From Candidatus Zhuqueibacterota bacterium (lineage in GTDB: Bacteria; Zhuqueibacterota; QNDG01; JABMRT01): a stretch of 42,319 bases of DNA. Positions within the stretch are counted from its first letter, which is position 1. Each line of letters starts with the position of its first letter. The translations under genes and the position numbers were made by a program. Shown in pieces: positions 35,312-42,319 of the stretch. The stretch spans positions 1 to 42,319 of the forward strand of contig JABMRT010000236.1 of NCBI GenBank assembly GCA_013202295.1, in the 5' to 3' direction. Below the pieces are notes generated by a model that was not told the origin of the DNA, ran no database searches, and saw only the letters and a program-made list of their open reading frames with translations.

Positions 35312-36526
35312 ATGTCTGAACTACTCTTACAAAACATCAAACAAGTTTATCATCCAGATTGGCTAAATCATGAAGGGCCGGTGTCGATCTATATAAATGA
35401 CGGCATCATTAAGAAAATCGCGGAGGGTGAATCCACCCCAGAAACGGAGGTGTTGGATTGCTCTGGGCTGATCGCTTTGCCCGGCTTCGTGGATTCGCAC
35501 ACGCATCTGCTGTTTGCCGGATCACGGGAGGATGAGCTCTACCTCCGTGCAAATAATGTCTCCTATCTGGAAATTCTCAAACAGGGTGGCGGGATTTACC
35601 GAACGGTAGAGGCTGTCCGCGCTGCTTCTGAGGAAGAATTGTTACAGAACGGATTGCGTTTTCTGGATGTCGCACTTCGCCAAGGCATTACCACGATTGA
35701 GATTAAATCGGGGTATGGACTCGATTTTGAAACCGAAGCAAAGATGCTTCGCGTCATCCGAAAGATGAATGAGATGCATCCCATTGACATTGTGCTGACC
35801 TTTCTCGTGCATTCAGTGCCGAAGAATTGGAAGCGTGAAGCTTATATCCAAACCGTGATGGAGGAGATGATTCCCGCGTTTCGTGAGTACGCGAACTGGT
35901 TTGATATCTTCCTTGAGGAGGGCGTGTTCAGCCAAGATGAAACGAGACTACTCATCCAAAGGGCTATTGATGCTGGGTATAAGATCGGTTTGCACGCGAA
36001 TCAGGTGTATGATCTTGGCGGTGTGCGTCTAGCGAATGAGATGGGTGTACGGCATGTGAGTCATCTTGAAGTCCTGTGCCAGGAAGATGCGGTTCGGATT
36101 ATTCAGAATCCTGATTTATATTCGGTGTTTCTCCCCGGAGCCGAGTCATTCGTGTTCTCTGAAAGAATCGGGCAGATCAATCAACTCCTCGACATTCCCG
36201 AACGGATTGTTCTGTCCACGGATTTCAATCCGGGATCATCGCCGGTGCTCTCGCCAACCATGATCATGGCAATGGCTGTGCTGCGATATAGGCTGTCTAA
36301 TCCCAAATTGCTGATTAACGCGTTTACGATCAATCCAGCTGAGATGCTTTTCTTGCCGGACAGAGGAAAGATCGAACAGGGGAAAGTGGCGGATTTGATC
36401 CTGCTTGATCTGGATCGATTCGAGCAAGTCCCTTACTTCGGTACAATTAACATGATCCGGCATGTAATAAAAAGGGGCAAGGTGTTTGACGTACAGCCTG
36501 AGATATCCAAATTGGAGTTAACCTGA
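35312..36526 (+). CDS. hutI: Imidazolonepropionase
   Basis: Metal-dependent amidohydrolase that opens 4-imidazolone-5-propionate to N-formimino-glutamate, third step of histidine breakdown. 404 residues. The metal-binding pair is His63 and His65 in GFVDSHTHLLFAGSREDE. Further markers are GGGIYRTVEAVR, TTIEIKSGYGLDFETE, GLHANQVYDLGG, VRHVSHLEVL and STDFNPGSSPV, with the late NPAEMLFL..G.IEQGKVADLILLD shell of the amidohydrolase fold. The start has CAGGA nearby. Its stop shares one base with the hutH start (TGATG), implying translational coupling. Confidence 0.96.
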   Translation: MSELLLQNIKQVYHPDWLNHEGPVSIYINDGIIKKIAEGESTPETEVLDCSGLIALPGFVDSHTHLLFAGSREDELYLRANNVSYLEILKQGGGIYRTVEAVRAASEEELLQNGLRFLDVALRQGITTIEIKSGYGLDFETEAKMLRVIRKMNEMHPIDIVLTFLVHSVPKNWKREAYIQTVMEEMIPAFREYANWFDIFLEEGVFSQDETRLLIQRAIDAGYKIGLHANQVYDLGGVRLANEMGVRHVSHLEVLCQEDAVRIIQNPDLYSVFLPGAESFVFSERIGQINQLLDIPERIVLSTDFNPGSSPVLSPTMIMAMAVLRYRLSNPKLLINAFTINPAEMLFLPDRGKIEQGKVADLILLDLDRFEQVPYFGTINMIRHVIKRGKVFDVQPEISKLELT

Positions 36527-38253
36527 TGCAAACCGAACATTACAGTCCGAAGACCATTGCGAAAAAAGGGGTCGTGATTGACGGCGAAACCCTGACCATG
36601 GATGAGATGATCGCTGTGGCACGTTACGGGGCCGAAGTTACGATCAACCCGTCTATCCGAAAGAAAATTCAGAGAAGCCGGGATTATGTGGAACAGGCGG
36701 TTGAAAAGGTGGTGGATTCAAACTTGACCGAAGAAGAGAAGCGGCCGTGGCTGATCTACGGTGTGACCACAGGATTCGGAAGCCACAAGGATTTTATCAT
36801 CCAGAGCCGAGAGGAAGCTAAAGTTCTCCAGCGGAACATTATCCTGAGTCATGCATGCGGGGTGGGGCAGACGCTTGACTCGGAGACGGTTCGGGCAATG
36901 ATGTTACTCAGGCTGAATTCTTTTGCGAAGGGATTTTCTGGGGTGCGTTACTGTCTGCTTGAATTGCTGGTCCTGATGTTGAATCACCATATCCATCCCA
37001 TCGTACCGGAAAAGGGATCAGTGGGATCGAGCGGGGATCTTTGTCCCCTGGCGCATATGGCGCTGGTGCTGATTGGGCGGGGTGAGGGACGGATCGATCA
37101 ATGCGATCCCATAAAAGGAGATTGGGAGACCCTTCGATGCATTCCGGGTGAAGAGGCCATCGCAGTAATCCACAGTGAGATGCAGGATCAGAATATTCCC
37201 TATCCATTCACTCTCAGTTACAAAGAAGGTCTGGCCCTGACAAACGGGGCGAACGTGATGACCTCTATCGGCGTTATGGCATATAGCGATTCATTTAATC
37301 TGCTGCGAAATTCAGACATTGCCGGGGCCATGACCCTTGAAGCGATTGGCGGGCGCACGCGGGCTTTTGATCCGAAAGTGCACGCGGTTCGACCCCACAA
37401 AGGACAGGTGGCCTGCGCTGAGAATATCCGAAGATTGACACAAGACAGCACACTTCTCGATACCAGCCGGGATGTGCATGACTCCTATTCTGTACGTTGC
37501 ATGCCTCAGGTACATGGCGCTTCTGATGATGCGATGGATTATGTGAAACGGGTGGTTGAAATTGAAGTCAATTCTGCCACGGACAATCCACTCTTTTTCG
37601 AACCGGACCCACCTCCACAAGACGGTGCGGATGATTTGCTTGCCTATTCCGCCGGCAATTATCACGGCCAGCCCGTGGCCATTGCCATGGATTTTCTCGG
37701 TCTTGCGATTGCGGAGCTGGCGAGCATTTCAGAGCGGCGTATTCAGAAACTACTCGATAAGCATCACAATCAAGGACTCAATCCGGATCTGTGCCTTGAT
37801 CCCCGGCTTCACTCCGGCTTGATGATCGCTCACTACACGGCTGCAGCGCTGGTTTCCGAAAACAAAGTGTACTGCCATCCTGCAAGCTGTGATTCTATTC
37901 CAACTTCCTCCAATATTGAGGATCATGTCAGCATGGGTACGTTCGCAGCGCGCAAGGCACGGATGATTCTTGAAAATGCAAAGAACGTGATCGCAATTGA
38001 AATGCTGTGCGCGGCCCAGGCGCTCGATTTCCGCGTGGGCATGTTGAAGCAGGCGGATGTGAACTCTGTCACAGGAAAACCGGGGAAGGGTACAATGACT
38101 GCTTTTCGAATTATTCGGGAGGCAGGCGTGAATCCTTTAAAAGAAGATCGGGAGATTTACCCGGATATTGCGAAAGTTCGGACTTTGATTGAATATCGTC
38201 ACATTATTGATGTGGTGGAAGCGGAGGTTGGAGAATTATATAGATATAAATAG
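36526..38253 (+). CDS. hutH: Histidine ammonia-lyase
   Basis: Removes ammonia from histidine to give urocanate, first step of the pathway. 575 residues, somewhat longer than the usual 500-510. The prosthetic MIO group normally forms from Ala-Ser-Gly; here the tripeptide is Ser168-Ser169-Gly170 in KGSVGSSGDLCPLAH. Other landmarks: YGVTTGFGSHKD, LQRNIILSHACGVGQ (the Ser-His pair typical of histidine-specific lyases), EGLALTNGANVMTS, QDSYSVRC-type HDSYSVRCMPQVHGA and NSATDNPLFF. The extra residues come from internal loops and the C-terminal part. It overlaps hutI by one base. The convergent radical SAM gene ends only 12 bases away, with no clear terminator between. Confidence 0.94.
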   Translation: MQTEHYSPKTIAKKGVVIDGETLTMDEMIAVARYGAEVTINPSIRKKIQRSRDYVEQAVEKVVDSNLTEEEKRPWLIYGVTTGFGSHKDFIIQSREEAKVLQRNIILSHACGVGQTLDSETVRAMMLLRLNSFAKGFSGVRYCLLELLVLMLNHHIHPIVPEKGSVGSSGDLCPLAHMALVLIGRGEGRIDQCDPIKGDWETLRCIPGEEAIAVIHSEMQDQNIPYPFTLSYKEGLALTNGANVMTSIGVMAYSDSFNLLRNSDIAGAMTLEAIGGRTRAFDPKVHAVRPHKGQVACAENIRRLTQDSTLLDTSRDVHDSYSVRCMPQVHGASDDAMDYVKRVVEIEVNSATDNPLFFEPDPPPQDGADDLLAYSAGNYHGQPVAIAMDFLGLAIAELASISERRIQKLLDKHHNQGLNPDLCLDPRLHSGLMIAHYTAAALVSENKVYCHPASCDSIPTSSNIEDHVSMGTFAARKARMILENAKNVIAIEMLCAAQALDFRVGMLKQADVNSVTGKPGKGTMTAFRIIREAGVNPLKEDREIYPDIAKVRTLIEYRHIIDVVEAEVGELYRYK

Positions 38254-38265
38254 GTTATAGTATCC

Positions 38266-39843
38266 CTAATGCCAGCAGAATGGATCTCTTTCCTTTTCAA
38301 AATCTTTTCCTAAACCGTCCGTGATCGCGAGACATCCTCCACAAACGGCTCTGAGATCGCAGTCGTCACATGCGGCTGATCCCCGGCGATATCGCTTCGA
38401 TTCCTTTGAATGATAAATTTCATTCAGAGACTGTGTGAGTAGATTCCCGATCGGCGAGGGGAATTTTCGGCAGGCGTGGGTTTCGCCATCCGGGAGGACG
38501 GCGAAAAAGCTGAAGGCCGCGCCGCAGCCGAAGCCCGTACATCCGCCGAAAAACGGCTCGTCTTTTTCCTCTCGAATAAGATTAATCAAGTTGTCCTTAA
38601 ATCCGATCACACGGTTTGTTTTGGCGGCTTCCACATACTCCCGCAGAAAAACCTGATATGCGTCCGGTTCCGGCAACAAAAGATCTGCGCCTTCACCCAC
38701 CGGACTGAGCCGATTGAATGTGAAGCTATTTGCATGGCCGCGTAACCGTTCCACAAGCGGAAGGATTTGATCGATATTATCCTTTGTCAGTGTCAGCATA
38801 ATCGCAGAAGAAACCTTGAGATCTCGAAGCAGACCGAGGAACTCCACCACGCTGGTGAAATGGCCTTTGCCCCGCATGAAGTCATTATGCTCAGGCAATC
38901 CCTCCAAACTGGTTTGATAGTAGGTGGGCATTTGAATGGCGAGCAGTTTTTCGATTTTCTCTCGCGAAACCGGGTTGCCTAAAATGGACGTAGAAAATCC
39001 CCGATCTGCAGCCGCCTGATAAAGTTCGAAAAATTTGGGATAGAGAAACGGATTGCCCCCTGTAAAGCAGACATGCCCCCGAACGCGATTGTCCTTGGAA
39101 AATCCGGACAGATCATCTAATATTTTGAGACCCTGATCCAGCGTGAGAGGCGAACGGTTGCTTCGATCATAACAATGCCGGCAGTTCAAATCGCATGCGT
39201 GTGTAATGTGCCATTGCAGGGTGAAATAGCGAGATGCGAGATGAGAATCCTTGATTTTTTCTGTGGATTTTAAAATGGGGTTATCTCGCCGGATTTTTGA
39301 GGAGAGTGGAATGAGAATTCCTTTGTTCTCGGCCTGATGAATGGCGCGGATCAGATTTCCGACAGGCACATTTTGTTCCCTTGCCGCAGATTCCAGATTC
39401 ACTTCTTCTGAGACAAGCTTGAGAGCCAGCAGATCCTGATCCGTTGCTGCGGCAGTTCTGATCTTCATGGATTCGGGATGCTTCCAAACCAGAATATATT
39501 CTTCTCTTTTTTCCGGGATTTTATAAGGCGGATTTACGGTTTCGACCAGTTTCCAATCCGAATGAATCAATTCGAGTGCAGGATTGAGTTCAGTCGATTC
39601 TCTATCTTCGTCTAGATCCAAAATGCTTTGAGAGATTTCTTCCCTCGTTAACTCAAGTCGTGCAAGCGTGGGCAAATAATTTGGGAAGGGATAATTCTTA
39701 TTTTTCTCCTCCAATATATCTGGGAAGGATTGGATTGAAGGGGTATCGAGCAGTACTATAAGCCTATTCCAGGCATTCTCACCCAGAAGATGAAAACAGG
39801 ATGGATAGACTTCTTCCAGATAATTTGTATTCAGATTGGGCAT
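38266..39843 (-). CDS. sbtM: Radical SAM/SPASM peptide maturase, SbtM-like
   Basis: 525 residues. Residues 1-200 form a helical N-terminal region (EVYPSCFHLLGENAWNRL, FPNYLPTLARLELTREEI) of the kind I recall from the SbtM thio(seleno)oxazole maturases. A small winged-helix-like stretch near 135-180 may recognise the leader. The radical SAM cluster is C217-x3-C221-x2-C224 in CDLNCRHCYDRS, followed by FTGGNPFLYP and TSLEG. The C-terminal SPASM/twitch part has cysteines at 435, 440, 458, 492, 495, 501, 504 and 523, enough for two auxiliary iron-sulfur clusters. It lies directly downstream of the cysteine-repeat peptide gene on the same strand. No good ribosome site precedes ATG 39843, so low expression is likely. 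The family name is from memory and was not searched. Confidence 0.8.
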   Translation of the reverse strand: MPNLNTNYLEEVYPSCFHLLGENAWNRLIVLLDTPSIQSFPDILEEKNKNYPFPNYLPTLARLELTREEISQSILDLDEDRESTELNPALELIHSDWKLVETVNPPYKIPEKREEYILVWKHPESMKIRTAAATDQDLLALKLVSEEVNLESAAREQNVPVGNLIRAIHQAENKGILIPLSSKIRRDNPILKSTEKIKDSHLASRYFTLQWHITHACDLNCRHCYDRSNRSPLTLDQGLKILDDLSGFSKDNRVRGHVCFTGGNPFLYPKFFELYQAAADRGFSTSILGNPVSREKIEKLLAIQMPTYYQTSLEGLPEHNDFMRGKGHFTSVVEFLGLLRDLKVSSAIMLTLTKDNIDQILPLVERLRGHANSFTFNRLSPVGEGADLLLPEPDAYQVFLREYVEAAKTNRVIGFKDNLINLIREEKDEPFFGGCTGFGCGAAFSFFAVLPDGETHACRKFPSPIGNLLTQSLNEIYHSKESKRYRRGSAACDDCDLRAVCGGCLAITDGLGKDFEKERDPFCWH

Positions 39844-39872
39844 TATTTATCCACAATGCATTTAAAAAGCAA

Positions 39873-39901
39873 ACGGCCCGCAAGCAGTTGCCAGGGGCCG
39901 T
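39873..39901 (-). terminator. Intrinsic terminator or attenuator between precursor and maturase
   Basis: On the minus strand ACGGCCC pairs with GGGCCGT, and inside it GCAA pairs with TTGC, giving about 11 pairs with a 3-base bulge and a CTGC loop. TTTGCTTTTT follows at once. It lies 27 bases after the peptide stop and 29 bases before the maturase start. Partial read-through would give much peptide and little enzyme, a common arrangement in RiPP clusters. Confidence 0.85.
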
Positions 39902-39928
39902 CATAAATTCAACAAAGCTATAGTTGAG

Positions 39929-40189
39929 TTACTTGCTGCAAGATCCGCCGCCACATGATCCTTTCGCTGTGGTGTCGGTTGCTGCTTCCTGGCCGCATGA
40001 GCCCTGGGCTGTTGTATCAGCAGCTCCCTGGCCGCATGAGGTTTTCATTTCTTCAACTGCTGCTTCGTCTGTGGCTTTTTCGGTATCGGTTTTGCTCTGG
40101 CTGCATCCACTTTGCAGTAGACTTACACTGCTGATGAGCCCGGCCAGTCCGATCCCAGCCAATGTCTTTTTCATTTGTTCCCGTGTCAT
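39929..40189 (-). CDS. sbtA: Cysteine-repeat RiPP precursor peptide, SbtA-like
   Basis: 86 residues from ATG 40189, chosen because GGAGG sits six bases upstream; the frame is open to 40273. Residues 1-29 (MTREQMKKTLAGIGLAGLISS.., ending LLQSGC) look like a signal or lipoprotein leader with Cys29 as a possible lipid site. An acidic linker (31-49) follows. The tail then carries cysteines at 52, 65, 79 and 84 in TSCGQ, GSCGQ, GSCGG and GSCSK, separated by AADTTAQG/AATDTTAKG-type spacers of 13-14 residues. The adjacent radical SAM/SPASM protein is the likely modifier. In related SbtA peptides some cysteines are selenocysteine (from memory); here all are ordinary TGC/TGT codons. Product and activity are unknown. 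Confidence 0.78.
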   Translation of the reverse strand: MTREQMKKTLAGIGLAGLISSVSLLQSGCSQSKTDTEKATDEAAVEEMKTSCGQGAADTTAQGSCGQEAATDTTAKGSCGGGSCSK

Positions 40190-40209
40190 CCCTCGCCTCC
40201 ATTTTGTTT

Positions 40210-40221
40210 GAGTGGCCACTC
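40210..40221. promoter_or_regulatory. Perfect 12-bp palindrome upstream of the peptide gene
   Basis: GAGTGGCCACTC lies 20 bases before the ATG of the cysteine-repeat peptide, just ahead of its ribosome site. A dyad here could be an operator or a leader hairpin. A related ACCACTC string lies further upstream at about 40323. No regulator gene is adjacent, so this is tentative. Confidence 0.3.
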
Positions 40222-40370
40222 TATGAATCAAGATAACGAACAATTTGAAAGGATGCAACCAGGAATATGACAAAAAGGTAAAAAGTTATGTATAATTACC
40301 GATGAGTATAGGATATATTGCAACCACTCAAAGTGCAGAATTCATGTAATTGACAAGTCAATGACGACTC

Positions 40371-41495
40371 TCACACCCTGCCTCTTGCGACCGAAATTTT
40401 CAATCCGCCATGATCTATAAAAAGGCTATCATCAAACTGCATACGAATTTCTTTCAACAAATGGCGATTGTGAGAAAGCAGGGTCACATGCCAGTCCGGG
40501 CATTTTTCCTTGAGGATCTGTCCAAATCGAGCGTAGAGATTTTGCAGATTCCCGCTGGACCCGATTCGCTTGCCGTAAGGTGGATTGGTGACGATCCATC
40601 CAGTCTCTTGCGGAGGATTGATATTGGATACAGCCTGACATGTGAACTTGATCCGGTCATCGACGCCAGCACGTTCGGCATTTTCTCCAGCGATCCGGAT
40701 TGCACCTGCATCGCGATCTGAGGCCAGAATGATTGGAATGTCGGAGGACTTCGGTTCTAAATTTCTCAAAATCTTCTGAAAGCGATCCAGATTGAAGCCC
40801 GACCATTGCATAAAGGCGAATTTTCGATTCGATCCAGGAGCAATATTCTGGGCCATCATTGCCGCTTCGATGGCGAATGTGCCTGATCCACAAAAGGGAT
40901 CGATCAATGGAGATTTAAAATCCCAGCCCGAAGCCATGAGGATGGCGGCTGCTAGATTTTCCCGGATCGGTGCTTTGGCCGTGGCCTGCCGATAGCCGCG
41001 CTGGTAAAGGGGCGCACCGGAAGTATCCAGGCTGATCTCGCAATGATCCCGCACAATCCGCACGAAAATAGGTTGGACTGCAGAACCCTCTGCATCCGAT
41101 GCCAATTCGGGCTGCCATCCCAATGCTTCGCCCAGTGCGAGATGCAGCCGTTCTGCGATGGCGCCGGTGTGAAACAGTTTGGACTTCTTCGTGGTGACAT
41201 GAAAAACGATGGACTGTTCCTGCTTCAGATATCGATTCCAATCCAGACGCTCGACTTTACGCCTCAACTCCGGGAATCCGGTCGTGTAAAAAGAACCCAA
41301 CCTGAGCAGAACACGGGTTGCGGTTCGAAGCCACACATTCGCGAGCCAACCGTCTTCCATTGAACCCTTAAACGCAATACCACCAGCCAGAGTCTGAATT
41401 GATTCAGGCTGGCTGACGAGAGAGCGCAATTCTTTCTCGGTCCAGGATTCCAATCCGGGCGGGGAGACAGCGAAGAAGGATTGGGCTTTACTCAT
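40371..41495 (-). CDS. RlmL-like THUMP-domain RNA guanine-N2 methyltransferase
   Basis: 374 residues, cytosolic SAM-dependent RNA methyltransferase, probably acting on 23S rRNA like the RlmL half of the enterobacterial enzyme. Residues 1-160 include an N-terminal ferredoxin-like part (FAVSPPGLESWTEKELRSL) and a THUMP domain (IFVRIVRDHCEISLDTSGAPLYQRGYR). The Rossmann domain has LIDPFCGSGTFAIEAA (199-205 for the SAM loop) and catalytic NPPY at 304-307 in TNPPYGKRIG. ATG 41495 is preferred over an in-frame start at 41567, since the protein then begins at the conserved FFAVSPPGLE. Its start overlaps the end of the upstream gene by 8 bases, implying coupling. The RlmK-type second half is absent. 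Confidence 0.9.
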   Translation of the reverse strand: MSKAQSFFAVSPPGLESWTEKELRSLVSQPESIQTLAGGIAFKGSMEDGWLANVWLRTATRVLLRLGSFYTTGFPELRRKVERLDWNRYLKQEQSIVFHVTTKKSKLFHTGAIAERLHLALGEALGWQPELASDAEGSAVQPIFVRIVRDHCEISLDTSGAPLYQRGYRQATAKAPIRENLAAAILMASGWDFKSPLIDPFCGSGTFAIEAAMMAQNIAPGSNRKFAFMQWSGFNLDRFQKILRNLEPKSSDIPIILASDRDAGAIRIAGENAERAGVDDRIKFTCQAVSNINPPQETGWIVTNPPYGKRIGSSGNLQNLYARFGQILKEKCPDWHVTLLSHNRHLLKEIRMQFDDSLFIDHGGLKISVARGRV

Positions 41496-42319
41496 CAGGG
41501 ACGTAATCCATGGGAAGCAGATCGGCCACACGCTGCGATGCCCAGACCCCATAGACCTTGAACGCATTGTAGGGGCGATAGTGGCCGTAAATATTAATTG
41601 TGGCAGTGAGACATTTCATTTCGATGTAGGAGGTCGGGTATTGCTCCAACTTGCCGATTCGTGCGCTGCCTTGCATTTTTGTGAAGTCTTTATATTGTAC
41701 AATCAGGAATTCGTTGAACGCGATTCGTTTGAGTTCTTCGATGGGCTCATTGTAGATAAAACTGGGGAATTTACTTCGAATGGGTATGCCCAGCGTGGTC
41801 AGTTTTGCAGTTTCAGGATGTATATAGGCCCGAAAGATTTCAAATCGACTCTGGTTATATTTGCCCTGCACCAATGTAGCAAAAAAATGACGAAGAGAAC
41901 CCTCGTAAATATCCTTTCGTTTTTTATGCCATTTTTGAGCCTGTTCTTCATCCTCCGGAATCATTTCATAAAAACGGGGATAAATCAGATAATGGATAAA
42001 ATCTTCTTCATAACTGAAGGATTTGAGGTAGATATCAATTCGGTATCCCAGTGATAGATTTTCAACCAGCAGCACCGTATCCGCCGCAGCGAGCAAGGCT
42101 CCGGTTTCAGGGTCCTCAGAAAACGTAAGTTTTTCTTCATTCAGAAGGCGACAGTTTTTCGAATTTTTAGAAACGCCGATAAACGGCTACGAAAGGTTTC
42201 AAGCTGCCGCTCCATTTTCTCGAGGTTTCGCGCAGAGATTTCAACCGTTTCACCCTCAAGCACAGTCGGTTCAAGTTTAACTTCCAATCCAATGACATCA
42301 TCGAAAAACAAATCAAGGC
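41488..42319 (-). CDS. Carboxypeptidase-regulatory-like surface protein, 3' part, frame interrupted
   Basis: The gene enters from beyond the right edge. The first piece reads FFDDVIGLEVKLEP..EISARNLEKMERQLETFRSR in one frame. Homology then resumes as FIGVSKNSKNCRLLNEEKL in the minus-one frame and continues through LVENLSLGYRIDIYL, YEGSLRHFFATLVQG and YGHYRPYNAFKVYG to the stop at 41488. Adding one T to the run at 42181-42183 (AAA on the plus strand) joins them. The pattern 'FIGxSKNSKNCRLLN...LVENLSLGYRI..L..F' is typical of Bacteroidetes-type carboxypeptidase-like regulatory proteins of unknown role, usually exported. The signal peptide and the leading beta-sandwich domain would lie outside the window. 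The downstream methyltransferase start overlaps its end. Confidence 0.7.

Noticed and set aside
38266-39843. Radical SAM protein as the sulfatase-activating enzyme (anSME) for the sulfatase at 21.1 kb
   Set aside because: It is 15 kb away, has the SbtM-like N-terminal region and sits beside a Cys-repeat peptide, so a RiPP maturase is the better reading.
39929-40189. Selenocysteine in the peptide
   Set aside because: All tail positions are TGC/TGT cysteine codons and the stop is TAA; there is no in-frame TGA.
1-42319. CRISPR array, prophage, transposase or integron
   Set aside because: No regular spaced repeats, no IS-type enzyme, no integrase and no phage structural gene were seen on either strand.

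Overview
The window looks like a piece of chromosome from an uncultured bacterium of the FCB superphylum (Calditrichota, KSB1, Marinimicrobia, Ignavibacteria or a similar lineage). The main reason is four secreted proteins ending in a type IX-like C-terminal sorting domain with the NYPNPF motif. In addition there are two Tat-type leaders and many lipoproteins. Most genes are of medium GC with good AGGAGG-type ribosome sites. A few blocks are clearly AT-richer: the DUF2971 gene, trkA-trkH and the YxEGY lipoprotein. No rRNA, tRNA, CRISPR array, transposase or phage gene was seen.

Layout: 1-2.0 kb, repeat debris and ftcD. 2.0-4.6 kb, a DUF2971 protein, a secreted sorting-domain protein and a GlsB/YeaQ membrane protein. 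4.7-7.6 kb, the TrkA-TrkH potassium uptake pair. 7.6-12.0 kb, a metallo-beta-lactamase-fold protein, small membrane proteins, a broken gene start and a 6-phosphofructokinase whose frame is interrupted by one base. 12.0-14.4 kb, a Tat-plus-sorting-domain DUF362 protein and a DUF4412 protein. 14.5-19.8 kb, two tandem membrane-fused spermidine-synthase-like proteins, the second with TPR repeats. 19.8-22.6 kb, a cellobiose 2-epimerase-like enzyme and a sulfatase. 22.6-26.0 kb, two secreted sorting-domain proteins on the minus strand. 26.4-28.9 kb, three exported or lipoproteins. 29.3-33.6 kb, a DUF362 protein, an aldehyde dehydrogenase, an AIM24/TIGR00266 protein and a TlpA-like thioredoxin. 33.6-38.3 kb, hutU-hutI-hutH. 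38.3-42.3 kb on the minus strand, a radical SAM/SPASM maturase, its small cysteine-repeat peptide, an RlmL-like methyltransferase and the end of a frameshifted carboxypeptidase-regulatory-like protein.

How the genes work together: HutH, HutU and HutI take histidine to N-formimino-glutamate. FtcD, about 31.6 kb away, can finish the route to glutamate through tetrahydrofolate, so neither hutG nor hutF is needed. TrkA and TrkH form one potassium uptake system. The epimerase, sulfatase and secreted proteins suggest use of complex sulfated glycans, but this is inference.

The most interesting locus is at 38.27-40.19 kb. An 86-residue precursor has a signal- or lipoprotein-like leader and a repeated SCGQ/SCGG/SCSK tail. 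It is followed by an intrinsic terminator or attenuator and then a radical SAM/SPASM maturase. This matches what I remember of the SbtA/SbtM thio(seleno)oxazole RiPP family, here in an all-cysteine form. Two apparent frameshifts (phosphofructokinase and the gene at the right edge) are both restored by adding one T to a T3 run, which suggests consensus errors rather than true gene death.
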